From NCBI GenBank assembly GCA_021399445.1, contig JAJTUQ010000004.1, positions 4,588,001-4,652,000 on the forward strand: a stretch of DNA of 64,000 bases, read 5' to 3'. The position numbers were made by a program, and so were the translations under genes. This stretch comes from Xylogone sp. PMI_703 (lineage: Eukaryota; Ascomycota; Leotiomycetes). This document shows, piece after piece, positions 1-12,050 of the stretch. Below the pieces are notes generated by a model. That model saw nothing but the letters and a program-made list of their open reading frames with translations, was not told the DNA's origin and searched no databases. The first letter of the stretch is position 1; every line of letters starts with the position of its first letter.

Positions 1-1639
1 CGACCGAGAGCTTTGATGGTATGGGCACGGTAGGACAGGAGCCAAGATTTGACATCTTCGAGGAGTTGCATGAGTACCTGGAAAAGACGTTCCCCCTTGT
101 GTAAGTGGTACACAGAAACTTTCCTTTACCCAAGAATAAATAATGCTAACCTGTATTATTTCCAGATACTCGAAGCTTAGTGTAACAAAGGTCAACACAT
201 ATGGTATCTTTATTGAATGGAAGGGCCGGAACTCGTCTCTCAAGCCATACCTTTTCATGGGTCACCAGGATGTTGTCCCTGTCCCCCAAGACACCGTGTC
301 TCGCTGGACATATCCTCCATACTCAGGTCATTATGATGGAGAATACCTGTGGGGTCGCGGAACCCTCGATTGCAAGACCGTCCTCATTGGTGTTTTGGAA
401 TCGTTCGAAGTGTTACTCGAGAAGGGATATGAGCCTGAGCGCACCATGTTAGCTGCCTTTGGGTTTGATGAAGAGATTAGCGGGTGGCAGGGCGCGAAAT
501 TCTTATCCCAGCATATCCAAGACTTGAAGGGAAAGGATTCTCTTGATCTCATCATTGACGAAGGCGGCGGTGGTGTTGGACAGTTTTATGGCGCCAACTT
601 TGTGTTTCCCTCTGTGGCCGAGAAAGGTGAGTAACCCCATTGCGTTATTGTAAAACCACGCCCACTGATGAATATAGGATACTTTGATGTCAGAATAGAG
701 GTAGAAACAAACGGTGGACACTCGTCTGTACCACCAGACCACACTGGCATTGGTATCCTATCCCGAATTATATCAACTCTTGAAGACAATCCATATGAAC
801 CTAATCTTACCCCCGTCAACCGTAAGTTAGACTCACACAGCAGGATCTTAACTCCCTGCATCGCCTTCCAGAGCCATCCACTGATCAGTTAACTCTCTAT
901 AGCATACTTTACGGCTCTTCAATGTGGTGCAGAGCACAGCCCGGATATGTCCTCCTGGCTTCGGAAGACTATCAAGGCTGCGCTCAAAAGCCCCAAAACA
1001 GCAAAGGAAGTCGCCAACTATCTCGCAAAAGAAGATATCAATGCGCGCTATTTCATGCAAACTTCTCAGGCCGTTGACGTCATTAATGGAGGGGTGAAGG
1101 TCAACTCTCTTCCCGAAAAGGCACATGCCGTGATCAACCATCGCATTGCTGTCGAGAGCAACACCACCGATGTCCGTACCAAGTATAAATTCATTATCGA
1201 GAAGGAGATACTGTCCAGATACCCTCTTGCTCTAGATGCCTGGGGCGACATCTCCGGAAACACCTCCGAGACCTCGGCTGGTAAGATTGTTCTCTCCGAT
1301 TTTGACATTCCTCTCGAATCCAGCCCCGTGAGCCCCTACGACAGCCACGCGTACAAAATCTTCAGCGGGACCCTGAAGCAAGTTTATGGAGATGACTATA
1401 TTGTCTCACCCAGCGTGATGAACGGAAATACAGATACCAAGTTTTTCTGGGAATTGTCGAAGAACATTTATCGGTTCACTCCTTTCAGGGTGGATGGAAG
1501 AGGGATAAACGCGCATACGGTCGATGAGCGGATCGAGATGAAGCAGCATGTTGAGGGGGTACGGCTCTATGCACAACTGATTCTGAATGGGGATATACCA
1601 GACTCTATTAATTTTGGTCTAGGAACTTTAGATAGTTAG
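1..1639 (+). CDS. Carboxypeptidase S-like M20 metallopeptidase, 5' end cut by window
   Basis: This encodes the C-terminal part of a vacuolar Gly-X carboxypeptidase (CPS1 family, M20), a zinc enzyme that cleaves C-terminal residues from peptides. I place exons at <1-100, 166-626, 678-821 and 903-1639. All three junctions keep frame across GT-AG introns of 51-81 bp. Family landmarks appear in order: the metal-binding GHQDVVPV segment, then RGTLDCK, then the catalytic and bridging acidic pair in FDEEISG, then IDEGGGG, and the dimerisation-domain motif HSSVPPDHTG. Near the end, NTDTKFFWEL and INAHTVDE carry the last ligands expected of the family. The reading frame is open at base 3, so the start and any N-terminal membrane anchor lie outside the window. 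No disruption is seen. The family call is firm; vacuolar location is inferred from yeast CPS1. Confidence 0.9.
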
Positions 1640-2426
1640 CATACATAGAAGATGTAGCGGTGAATTGTAAGCCCTAGGAGGGGTGTGGACGTTGTTTGGA
1701 GGTGATAAGAGCCTGCTCTTAAGGAATTCTAGGTTAACATGCGATGCCGGAAGCTTAGGTTCCAACGAGCAGTGTACCGGGTTTGTTGCAACGAGATCCT
1801 TTTCTTTTGACATCCGTGGGTAAGTGTAAGGATAGTACTGTTAGTTGCTAATATATTTTATGAGACCCCGCTGCATAAAAGTCAGTAATGAGAAAAGCAT
1901 CATTCCTCCATGATGTTCTTGAATTTCTTCATCGTACGTTGATCTTTGCAGAGTGTCAAGCCCTGGAACACTCAGCAGCAAGCCCTTCGCCTTGCATTCT
2001 AGTCGGGCGAATCGCTAGAGCCACCAAGAATCTGGGGTCTAGTGCAGATGTTCAGTGGATACCGGTATTGGTCCCCGGCACTCTGGCGTGGTGCAACTGC
2101 ACACTGGCATTGTCCGGGCGCTGGGGTGCTTCTGGGGTCCGGTAATCAACCAAACTCTCCTCTCTTTTCGGGTAGTTAGTTAGTTAGATTCTACCAATGT
2201 CGAGTCAGAAAATGATTACGTATGAAGTAACAATTGCGCAGCCTAACTAGTTCATCATCCCAACATTATGTTCATTATTATTAGTGTAATAATCTTACAA
2301 AAGCAAACCAAATCTATCGGGGGTATCTCCTAATGAGCTGATCCATCCATAACGGTGCCTTAATTGGCAGGAACTTCTTCCGCTCGTAGCTATCAGAAAG
2401 ATGGGCAAGCATCGAAAGAGATAAAA
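1640..2426. other. Intergenic, no gene seen
   Basis: This spacer lies between the carboxypeptidase end and the 3' end of the next minus-strand gene. Open frames here are short and show no family resemblance or sensible splice partners. I see no tRNA, transposon or repeat. Confidence 0.6.
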
Positions 2427-3635
2427 TCAGACTCCTCGCTCAAACGCTGCATCGTCTTCTGCGCGCAGGCAAATTCCTAGCAATATTGCCCCAAGCTTCT
2501 CCATATGATCCTGGTTATTGATCATCCAAGGGCCAAACTGTCGCATTATCATGAATGAGTCCCTGTGGTACTTGGCGTGAATTTCTTTGCCGCATAGATA
2601 GTCGACAAACTTATCGCCCAAATCTGGGATCGTAATATATATTTCGTTACGGTCTTGCGATATCTGAATATAGCTTTTGACACTCTCTGGTTAGCCTCCT
2701 CGTCAAAGAATTAAGTACTGTACAGTGATGGCGAAACCTACTTCTTCTTCCTTCTCTCTCTGAGGGGAGGATCGTTGATAATCCAGCCTACCATGGCAGC
2801 CGCCTCTTGCATCTGTATCCGATGCTCACCCACCACACGTCGCGACTTTTTGGCTTCAACGATCGCTCTCGTAGTGCATCCCATATCCTCATCCTCCAGG
2901 AGCCCATCCACGCGGGATTTGTACTCCTTTTCACCACATCCAGCGATAAACATTTTTCTTTCTGGTGACCACATGTTGTATTTCATAAAATCACTCGACA
3001 AAACATCGAGGAATAAGATAATTGTAGTGTTCACCAATTCTTCCGTCTTCACTGGCACTTCTTGTGCTTCATCTGTCTCCAGATCTAGCTCTTCTGTGTG
3101 ACTTCGAGTACGACTGGATATGCGCTCAACCTTAATTTTGCTGCAACGGCGCATGAGCCGTTGCAGCAGTTCAAACGCCGTGCCATCAAGGATACCATGT
3201 AGCTCGATATCTTTAAGGGCCCTAAGGAAATTATCCCAATTTTTGGATTTGCTCAAAAGTACTTTTCCACGCATGATCCACATCCCCAACCCGAAACTTT
3301 GCATCGAATTTGGTGGCCGGGCGTTTTTTCCAGATCACGTGAAGAAGAATATATTGTTTCCTCGTTATCTTTGAGGAGGAGTGAAATTTGATCGAGTTCC
3401 GATGTAAGGTTTGAAATGACACACCCTGTTTCCTGGCTTCAATGAGCCAATCTTCAATTGTTCCTGGTAGCTCGATCTTGCGCTTCAATTTTATTGGCGG
3501 TTGAAACCCGAGACTCAATTTTGCTTTATTTTGGTTGGCACGGTTGGCTTGATGGCTCAGAATGGTGGTGACAGGGAGTAAGAACCGTGGCACGGTGGGA
3601 ACCGGAAGACAGCACGGGCAGTCTGTGGGTCTCAA
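2427..3635 (-). CDS. PD-(D/E)XK nuclease-like fungal protein, 5' structure unresolved
   Basis: The supported coding parts are 2742-3304 and 2427-2682, joined by a 59-bp intron (2683-2741, donor GTAGGT). The first part has VDGLL followed after about 16 residues by IVEAKKS, the D...E-x-K spacing of PD-(D/E)XK folds, then QMQEAAAMVGWI. The second begins with YIQISQDRNEIYI and continues to a segment resembling the C-terminal half (LGxILLxICL) of a large family of fungal proteins of unknown role. I recognise the family by pattern only. Upstream, an open frame runs from an ATG at 3635, but I found no clean intron that joins it to the ATG frame at 3304. A frameshift or decayed 5' end is therefore possible. 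The gene is divergent from the orphan at 3859. Nuclease activity is inference. Confidence 0.5.
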
Positions 3636-3858
3636 AGCTGGAGCGTATCCGTGTGGTTGCCGCTTACCTTAGCGCAAAAAGATAGCGTGGCATTAAAGTA
3701 AGCGCACCTTGTTTCTCTTCCAGGCAACTCTTAGATCAGTCTAAACTTCAATATTGTGGTATAAGAACGAGGGCTTCGGTTTAGTTTCAGTCCAATACAA
3801 CTTCTCTTCCTTAGAATTATTTTGCAATATTACCGCACCGGGCAGAGATCTCAGCACG

Positions 3859-5110
3859 ATGTCAGAAACTCAAGATTCAGATTCCTCATCTTCCTCATCT
3901 TCTCCATCGCCGGAACCCGCCGAGATCCCTAGATATCGACAACATCTAGAGCTTCGAAAACTACTGGAGGAGGTTCGCCCCTTGCCACCATACCTAAGCA
4001 GACGCAATTTCAACAGATTAAATATTCATGCAACACAAATTACTCTTAATGAAAATGGAGAGCCGTGTCCAGAGTTTCGTTTCTTCAAACCCCATCAAGG
4101 TACCCTCCCACGCGTTGATGAACAACGTATGGGGAGTGACAAATTCTTTGAATATGGAGACGATGCTCATTGGGAGCTCAAGTTTAGCACATTTGAACGC
4201 AGCCGAGAACTGCATTACTATTTTCTTCGCTATTTGTCTTTATGTGCAATAGATATCAATGAAGAAGAACAAGAGGATTGGTCATTTAAAGAGTATGTTA
4301 TCTCACTCGTGTTTTACAGCAAGCTCTGGACGTATCAATTCTCATAACTGTGTAGTATTGTCGATTTTAAAATTCCGCATTCTCTTGCAGGTCCAAAATA
4401 CTCGGTCGAGTATCTTACTGATGATGAGGCTCAACGAGACCCACATCTAGAATGCCATATCATTCATGGGTTTGATGGGGATTCACGACTGTTCCGCGAC
4501 GAAGTATGTACTATAATAAGACTCATAACCTCACGCTTTGAGTCACAAGACTTCACTCAGCACAGAATAGTCCCAGTAGGCATACCTCTGAGCGCTAATT
4601 TCTTTTTTATTTCTAACAGCAAATTATTAGGTTTTAATGTTCTCCTTCTTTGGACGACAACACGCACGTATCTTACATGCCCATTATGATAGAAATGAGA
4701 AAGAGCTCCTCATTGCATATTCTCAAACATTTGATTTTCGAGTTGTAAACAACAATGCTTTGCAGCTACTTGCTCGCTGGTCATATAGTCATCGAATTGG
4801 AAACACAAAACGTGAAGGTTTTCAAACCGCCGGGCTTCCCATACGTCCTAGTTTAGTTGAGATTCATCGAGGACGTCAGCGTGAGGAGGAACGCCTGGTC
4901 CACATGAGACAGTTTTCCGCTGAGAGGTACACTATTGCTTCGAACACCACAACTGACAGTGTCAGATCTGCTTTTGAATTCCGCGCCGCTAATATGAGGC
5001 GAGCATCCGCTGAGAGGCACCTAGCTGCTTCCCTTGCAGCAGCCGCCGAAGTTACCAGAGCTATGCAGATGCTTGAAAACCCTCAGGAGCAAGAGAATAT
5101 TGACATCTAG
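3859..5110 (+). CDS. Orphan protein with Ser-rich N-terminus, three exons
   Basis: I do not recognise this protein. Exons 3859-4292, 4356-4503 and 4631-5110 join in frame; introns are 63 bp (GTATGT...GTAG with a CATAACTG branch-like site) and 127 bp. The first ATG at 3859 is followed by an acidic and polyserine tract (SDSSSSSSSPSPEP) encoded by TCA/TCT/TCC repeats. An upstream in-frame ATG at 3754 is less likely. The middle is rich in aromatic and charged residues (HWELKFSTFERSREL, SVEYLTDDEA), which suggests a folded domain. The last 100 residues are Arg/Glu/Ala-rich and probably helical. No signal peptide or membrane segment is evident. It lies head to head with the PD-(D/E)XK-like gene, with about 220-550 bp between starts. 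The ends are supported by stops and splice sites; function is unknown. Confidence 0.65.
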
Positions 5111-6524
5111 CCTGGGAGTACATGAAATGGCCATTTCCTTTACATCAATCAGATCAAGAACTAAGGTTATACCGGCTATTTCTTCGCTTTTGACACATTC
5201 TGGCATCTGAGTCTGTAAGTTAGTCAACGCATACCATAAGATTTAACTTGAAGGAAAAACCTAGTTCTAAACGTTTGTTGGAGTCTTGCATTTTTGTCCC
5301 TCTATTTCCTCGTCGCTTTACGTTTGTCGTTATTGGTTTTTATGGATATGTGGGTTGGACAGTTCAAGCATGGATGTGGCACATAACAAAATTGGACCGG
5401 AGATATGTCACCCAATAGTTCATTCAATTTTCTTTTCCTTATTATGCGGATGTGTAAGTAGAATCAATATATGCACTTTATATTACTTGCTTGATTGGTC
5501 ATTCATTTTTGAAAAGGCCCTAGATGATCTAGAATTTGGACAAAGACCATCTTACATCTAAGTTTACTCAAAATAACCTCAAATAAACCAAAAGTGGATT
5601 TGCCAGTCGCCGTGGTGTAAATAGCCTTATAGAGCCATAAAAAGTGGTTCAGACTGGTTAGACCAGCCAGGAAGGTGCTGTCTATGGTGGTGGTAGCCAA
5701 GTGGTTATATAAAGAATTAGGAAGCATACCAACGAGGGAGCAGGGTTTAATCCCATTGTGATATATTCATTTTAGTCTAGGACCTAGCCTTCCTCCATAG
5801 TAAGACCCCCGGCTTTGCTTTCAGACTCCCCAAAAAATATGTTGCAGTGATGAATATAGGGCAGCCTCAAAACTGTCCTGACAACTTTTGCGGATCAATA
5901 AAGACTCAAACTGTTTGAGTGGCCAACCATTAAGTCGGGCCCATTATTGAAGTATCGTTATTTGAGCTTCACTATATTCCCCCAGATTCCCCTCATTATT
6001 GGCTCGTTTCAAACTCTCGCTAACAGTTGCACACTTCTCGTCTAGGGAATTCATAAAATCGACATATTTTTTTTTCGCCATCTGCATTTGGCCTGTTTTT
6101 TATGGTTCGCTGTCCAAAATTATTTTATATATGCATGACTTTCTCCATTTACCCTTTTTGGCTTCCGTACGCAGTGCTCGTCGCAAGCAATGTCGGCGCA
6201 GATCGCGGCTGCTTGCGCAGTATTATCGTACTTGGAAACGAGTTGTGTTTTCGGCCTGAATCTGTACGGAGTATGCGGCTCTCATAGAAAGCAGGTTGCA
6301 TGGTTACATCGCTTATTCGTACCTGCATTGACGCCGAGCCAATGATTAATCATTATCTGCATCTCTACTGGGATCCATCAACAAGGATGTTGTACATTAC
6401 ACCACAACGCCGGTGATATATATTCCCATGGTATCCCCTCCTCGGATCCCCAGATCCATTCATAAGTCTAGACATAAAATAATCATGCACATTATCACAT
6501 TCCCAGGGTCTCCAGCCCAGCTTT
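5111..6524. other. AT-rich intergenic spacer
   Basis: This 1.4-kb stretch lies between the orphan gene and the 3' end of MCM6. Short open frames carry no recognisable protein. It holds a 17-bp palindrome at 5904-5920 and a weak tRNA-like A-box/B-box pair at 5694-5753 that does not fold as a tRNA. Confidence 0.6.
5904..5920. repeat. 17-bp perfect palindrome
   Basis: ACTCAAAC and GTTTGAGT flank a single T, giving 8-bp arms. It could be a dimer-binding site or chance; nothing near it decides. Confidence 0.5.
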
Positions 6525-9496
6525 TTAATAATCTTCCACGACGCAGTTTGGATGTAGCACGTAGACAACCTTTGCAGCAGCAGCAGAACTACCTTCTCCT
6601 TCGTCGCCCACAAGTCCCTCGCCTCGAATAGCCATGAGGATATTGTCCTAAAATGATCAGCTGCTGTCTACAATTTTAGAAAAATTACGTCGAAACGACA
6701 TACCTTGACCATCCTCTTAATGATCTTTCTCACAAGACTCATCTCATTGTTATAATCCTCTTCCGTATCCATCTCTTCCTCTTTCTCTTCCAAATACCAC
6801 TGAACAAGTGCATCAGCATCAACACCTTCGCCTTTCTCAGTTTCTTCTTCGTTGATTCGGTTAACCAGTAACTTGACAACGCTGATGTATTTATCGTAAG
6901 TGACTTTTGTCTTCTGCCTTTGGTTCTCACCGTTGGCAGCGTCTCCGTTCTCAGCCCCATGCTCGTGATCGTCACCACCGTCCATCGCAGCATCGCCATC
7001 TGCGTCTTCAGCATTTGCTGCCGCAGCTCGAAGTGCGTCCTCTTCTTCCTCGTCCATTTCAACGTCATCTTTCTCAACACTAATAATACTCTGCCTGAGG
7101 AGATTGAACGCCTCAACAACCATGTGAGGGGCGATCTCGTCCACACAATTGGCCCGCGCAATAGCTTCAGACAGACGAATTAACGATTCAAGCTGTCGAA
7201 CCGTTATTCTATAACTGTTTCTTCCAATACCACCTTGAGCGTCATCACTTCGAAGTTCTTTGTATTTCTCGACTAATAGCTCTTTCGCTGCCGGGGTGAA
7301 ATGTGGATTGAAAGTTCGGGCGAACCGAATATATCGTTGCAGTTGTTCGGTGCTGAATTCTGGTTGCACAGCCTCGTCCCGAAGTCGGTGAATGCCTACG
7401 ATATGCTCCGCCAAATGTCGGTCCACAGCCTCATTGCACTCATCCAGAATGACGAAAAACAAATCGAAACGTGACATAATGGGAGCAGACATGTTGATAT
7501 TGGCTCTCAGTGTTGTCTTGCGATTATATCTCCCTCCCACTGGATTTGCAGCTGCAAGGATAGAAGTACGAGCATTCAAAGTAGCTTGGATTCCTGCTTT
7601 TGCAATCGAGATAGTCTGTTGTTCCATAGCCTCGTGAATAGCGACCTGATCGCTAATATCCATTTTGTCGAACTCATCAATTGCACAGATGCCATTATCA
7701 GCTAACATAAGGGCACCGGCTTCAATTGTAAACTCTCCACTTTCTTCATCTTTGACCACAGCAGCAGTGAGACCTGCTGCTGAAGACGCCTTTCCAGATG
7801 TATAGACAGCGCGAGGAATAAACGAGCAAATGTACTTCAAAAATTGAGATTTTGAGGTTGACGGGTCACCAACAATGCAGATATTGATGTCGCCACGAAG
7901 TTGCATTCCCTCAGGAGTAGTTTTGCTCAGACCACCCATTAATTGCAAAAGTAGACCCTTCTTAACAACTTCATGCCCGTAGACCATTGGGGCAAGAGAA
8001 TTGACCAGCCTTGAGTAAATATGATCACTATGAACCATCTTCCGAAGATCCTCAACTTCTGCTGGAGTCATAGAAGCAAGGACTGATGCTTGCACCTCGT
8101 CGCCCTCCAATTCTTCTTCCCCATCCTTCTTGTCTGGTTTGTCAAGCGTGGCCATAATGTTGGATGGATTTGGAATCGAACTATAGTATGATGCAGACCC
8201 TCTGCCTGAGACATCTGGAACAACCATACAAGCAAGGAAAGCAAGTCTGTAGCTCAGATCACGAACCCCCAGAGCTTTGAGTCCGGTAACACCGTCCGCA
8301 TCACCAAGTCTGTTCTGAATATCCCGAGTAGCCTCGACTTTTCTCCCGGGCATTCCGAGCTGGCTGACATCAGGGACAACTATTAGCGCGCCAGTAAATA
8401 TACATTTCTCACCAGCTTTTGCTCGATCAACAATTTCACCACGTAGGATAACATCTATTGTTCTCGGCATGCTTCCAGTAGGTATTTCGGAGGAGTTTTC
8501 CTGAACTCGTACTTTCTGCCAATCTACGAAAGTACTTTGTCTGATGTCCAACCGCCATCCGTGGCGGTTGTTGCATGATAAATTGGGACAGGTTGTAGGT
8601 TCGGTGTACCTGAATGTCTGCTCCACGTTCGGAATGACTGTCATGCATACTTCGCACATGAAAGTTGCCAGTGACAGTTCTGGTCTGACCTCTGATGTTC
8701 TGGTGACTGTACCTGAGATGGAGAGCAACTGGCCAATATTACTCGTCCGAAGATGGCGGACTCGTGAGACGAGGGGGAGATTATAGAATGCAATAGAGAA
8801 TAATTTATCGGCCTGTTGTTCTAGCGCTGCATCAGACTGACTAGCTGAACCAGCAACACTCGAGCCTGAGGTTGTCGGATTGGTTGAGCCAGCCAGCTGG
8901 CGATGCTCGCGATAATACCGGGGCTCGTGTAGAGCAATCTGATTATGCAGAGCTTTAGTGAGAAAGGGCAAAAAGCGATAGTATTCCTCGATAATACCCT
9001 CAGCAAGATGTCCGTTCTTCCATTGCATGAGATGTGCAAAATCCACATATAGCGTTGACAGACCAAACTTCCGCAGACCATGGATTTGTGCCACGTAATA
9101 TTTGTCTGTTGTTAGAGCGCTAGAAGGCGGGAGCACCGATGAAATCTGATCTTCAACAAATCTATAAGCCATTAGAATATATTCAAGACGGGAGAGAAGA
9201 ACAGGGCTAGCATACTCATCTAAGAATTCTTCGAAATTGCGTTGTACAAAGATACCAATACTGTCCTCAACTTTAGGGACAGGTCTTCCATCTTTCCGTC
9301 GTTGGTTCAGATTGGTAGGTATCTGATCGTCTGCAAAGCCTTCGTCATCACTTACAGGGCCGACACTTTCAGATGGTGGACCTCTTGGTCTAGCTGATGA
9401 CCCTCTCTGCGCTGGGCGAGGTCTGGGTGTACCAGCGACGCTGGTGCCTAGGCCTATATCAGAATCCATCCTGTCAGACATCATTACGGATGCCAT
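6525..9496 (-). CDS. MCM6: DNA replication licensing factor MCM6
   Basis: MCM6 is one of the six AAA+ subunits of the MCM2-7 replicative helicase loaded at origins. There are two exons, 6704-9496 and 6525-6647, with a 56-bp intron (donor GTATGT). Read without splicing, the frame would end early in intron sequence; splicing restores the conserved end DNILMAIRGEG...YVLHPNC. An acidic, Pro-rich N-terminal tail precedes the OB/zinc region, with zinc ligands in CEVCMTV and CPNLSC. The AAA+ core has Walker A GDPSTSKSQF, Walker B ICAIDEFDKMD and the arginine finger SRFDLFF. The strand, length (about 970 residues) and C-terminal winged-helix tail fit MCM6 rather than MCM4 or MCM5. A perfect MluI cell-cycle box lies 127-132 bp upstream of the ATG. 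Confidence 0.96.
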
Positions 9497-10153
9497 TTTG
9501 GGAAGTGGTGTGGGATATCAGTAGGGCTTGGATTGTGGTGGTGATAGTTCGGTGAGATTCAATTCAGGAGAATTGCAGATAAGAGACAGCGGAATATTTT
9601 GCGTGGCTTCGGCGCGGTTGCGACGCGTGAATTACGCAGCTGCGCGTTTGCGCCTCCCGTAATAAAGTGGTTTTCCTCATTGATTTCTGGTACGGGTACC
9701 AAATGTATCAGTGACCAATTACTCAATTCAAGCTTGATTTTAAAGTTGGAGATTATTATTCATTGAGCTGCATGCATTAGTCGTATCAATCACATTGGAA
9801 ATATGAAGCCAAAACAGCGGAAATCAAGTTCTAGACGGCAGCTATACTTCATGTGCTCTCCGTACTAATTCATTAAACAATGTATCTCTACAGCAGAACA
9901 TAAAAACCACTACTTATCATAAACCTAATGTTGCAGTTGGGGATTCTATACAACACCGCAAATTGGAATATCGTTACTATTTTCCCATTAATCTTCGAAT
10001 CTACCAAGTCATAATCTTTAAAATTCGTTGACCACTGCCCATGGGGGAACCATAGACTCCGCTAAACCCCATAATACGCCTTCCCAAATAATGCCAGAAG
10101 TTTCTAAAACGTGGTGCCTAGAGTATTAAATCATATGCCCTTTGACTCGGTCT
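9497..10153. other. MCM6 promoter and spacer to RNase H2C
   Basis: This 657-bp region holds the MCM6 promoter, including the MCB at 9623-9628 in a short CG-dense patch (about 9600-9660). The rest is AT-rich and holds no gene that I can see; it also receives the 3' end of the next minus-strand gene. Confidence 0.6.
9623..9628. promoter_or_regulatory. MluI cell-cycle box (ACGCGT) upstream of MCM6
   Basis: The palindrome ACGCGT is the binding core of MBF-type (Mbp1/Swi6) factors that drive G1/S genes. It lies about 130 bp upstream of the MCM6 start. Binding is inferred. Confidence 0.6.
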
Positions 10154-10767
10154 TCAGTTCCTCGTCATAGGAATGAATCTAGAATATAACCAGTCAATGT
10201 CTGCCCACTCTCGAAAGCTTTTCATAGATAAAAATGTTAACATGGGAAACGGGGTCCGAACTTTCTTAGCGAAGCCAATCCACTCCTCTACACCTTTGAT
10301 ATACGTGTCTTCCTCACTCAATCCAACTTCATGTCCCCAGACAAGAACTCCGTCGAAGGAAGCGTGCTGCTCCATAAAACCAGCAATTTCTTCTTCAGGC
10401 TCATCCGCGTCAACATCAATAACTTCAGGCTCTTGAGTGGTCGGTTTAGGCGTCTCTGTGGGAGTTAAGACTACACCCCGATATCCGTCAGGGAGAACGA
10501 GTGTTTTGCCAACAAGTTTCCTGCCACGGAAGTAGGCCGTTGATTTACCATCTATTCAGAGATGTGTCAGCTTTCGCTTTTATTATCATAATATGCTTAG
10601 AACATGCTGGCGGAAGAGGGGTTCCATAAATGCTTCGACATACCAGGCATTTTGCTTGGGGTCCAGTATTTCTTGCTCACGTCAACCGGCCCATTGTGGT
10701 TTATCCTACACGGGAGAACGTTTGGTGTGCATTTTCCATTCGATTTGCCCTCCTTAATTGCGATCAT
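10154..10767 (-). CDS. Ribonuclease H2 subunit C
   Basis: This is the small non-catalytic C subunit of the trimeric RNase H2, which removes single ribonucleotides from DNA and degrades RNA:DNA hybrids in the nucleus. Exons are 10644-10767 and 10154-10551 with a 92-bp intron (donor GTATGT, phase 1), giving 173 residues. The N-terminal core CTPNVLPCRINHNGPV and the central YFRGRKLVGKTLVLPDGYRG are hallmarks of the family. The acidic linker, then FDGVLVWGHE and the DWLYSRFIP end complete the typical order. I chose the ATG at 10767 because the conserved core begins soon after it, although the frame is open about 40 codons further upstream. The gene is on the same strand as MCM6 and REX4, and an ACGCGT box lies about 80 bp upstream. 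Confidence 0.88.
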
Positions 10768-11117
10768 TTTTAGAATAGAAGAATCAAGTACGTTGTTGTA
10801 GTGAGGAATTGTAGAATAGAAAATCGCGACGAGACGCGAACTTTCACGCGTTGGCGGAACCTCGGCAATTGATAACCAGCTACAGCACTATGGATAACGG
10901 AAGTACTGGTGAATTAGTCGTCCCATTTTTCAGTACATATCTCGGTCTATAATGAGAAACAATACTATAATACAAATATGTAATCGTGTTATGTAGAATG
11001 CTCTCATATATTAAGGGTATCAGAATAAACTCCACGGTTCCTCCAAAAATTTTGACTGGGCTCTACTCCACTCATATATCACAGATTGAGTCGCAGACTG
11101 ACCATGTCGCTGTCTCT
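10768..11117. other. RNase H2C promoter / REX4 3' flank
   Basis: This 350-bp spacer holds the MCB noted above, with AT-rich sequence toward the REX4 end. No gene is seen. Confidence 0.6.
10846..10851. promoter_or_regulatory. MluI cell-cycle box (ACGCGT) upstream of RNase H2C
   Basis: A perfect ACGCGT sits 79-84 bp upstream of the RNase H2C start, with a near-match ACGCGA about 10 bp closer to the gene. This parallels the MCM6 promoter and suggests joint S-phase expression. Confidence 0.55.
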
Positions 11118-12050
11118 TCAGCGCTTTCCTTTCTTCTTCCTGCTCGGTTTCGATTTATTAGAGGGTCCAGTATTTGTCGATCGTATTTTATAATTCTGTG
11201 AGTGCCATGTTTCAAAAGCAGCCTTGTGTTGCTGATATAGAAGCATAGTCACACGAGCATCCTCCAGACTTGAATGCTGCCCCCCCTGGATATTAATCCC
11301 CAAAACTTCCTTTGCCAACTTCTTCAAACTAGGAGTCCTGCCAGCACTATATTTCCTGAATTCTCTGAATTTCGAGGTGTCTCGTATGTCCTTCATTGGA
11401 TGACCAAGCATCATGACCTTCAAGTCGTTCTTAACCGAGTGACCAATTAGCACCCGGCCGTCCAGAATCTTCGCAACATCACTCTGGACCTCTTCGAAAC
11501 TTCTTGCGGTGGCCATGTGCTTGGAGGAGATTCCACTGATATGCGTCCTCCAGTCTGTGACAAACTCCTTCGGTCGAACAAAGGAATCGTACACTTGAGT
11601 GCCATTGAAATTGACTATACTGACACGGGCCAAGACTGATCGATCCTCCTCCCCACCAACTCCTACCATTTCGCAATCAATGGCCACATATTTACCCACG
11701 TCAACATTTTTCAACAAGCCCCCATTGACTACATCCAGTTTCGCGCTGGTTCCTGTAATTATCTGTTTCTGCTCTGCTCCGTATGCTTCCACAAGATCTT
11801 TTGCAGAAATGTCATGATCCTCTGCCCAACTCGTAAGGTTTGAAGAATCCGTTTTGCTCATCCCAGTACCCATCTTCCCGGACTTTGACACTGAAACAGA
11901 CGAAATTGTGCTCTTTTTTATTTGGACCTTTTGTCGCTTCACAACTTCATTCCGTTCAGCAGCCTTTCTCTTTTGTCCCTTACTGGCGCTCGGATCTTTG
12001 CCCAAGGTCGCCTGCAACTTCTTCCAGTTGCTCGATAATTCTGGTGCCAT
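11118..12050 (-). CDS. REX4: RNA exonuclease REX4 (DEDDh)
   Basis: This is a 3'-5' exoribonuclease of the REX4 family, implicated in nucleolar pre-rRNA processing. It is a single exon of 310 residues if it starts at the MAPELSSNWKK methionine (12050); an in-frame ATG lies six codons upstream at 12068. The first 100 residues are basic and fit nuclear targeting. The DEDDh exonuclease motifs follow: ExoI AIDCEMVG, ExoII GHSVKNDLKVM and ExoIII HSSLEDARVTM. All four acidic residues and the histidine are present. The C-terminus ends in a Lys/Arg-rich tail. The gene diverges from ESA1 over about 230 bp. Confidence 0.93.
   Translation of the reverse strand: MAPELSSNWKKLQATLGKDPSASKGQKRKAAERNEVVKRQKVQIKKSTISSVSVSKSGKMGTGMSKTDSSNLTSWAEDHDISAKDLVEAYGAEQKQIITGTSAKLDVVNGGLLKNVDVGKYVAIDCEMVGVGGEEDRSVLARVSIVNFNGTQVYDSFVRPKEFVTDWRTHISGISSKHMATARSFEEVQSDVAKILDGRVLIGHSVKNDLKVMMLGHPMKDIRDTSKFREFRKYSAGRTPSLKKLAKEVLGINIQGGQHSSLEDARVTMLLYQQHKAAFETWHSQNYKIRSTNTGPSNKSKPSRKKKGKR

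Noticed and set aside
5694..5753. tRNA-like A box (TAGCCAAGTGG) and B box-like GGTTTAATCC 40 bp apart
   Set aside because: The B box has two mismatches at normally invariant places and the flanks do not form a T stem or acceptor stem, so it is at best a decayed tRNA or SINE fragment.
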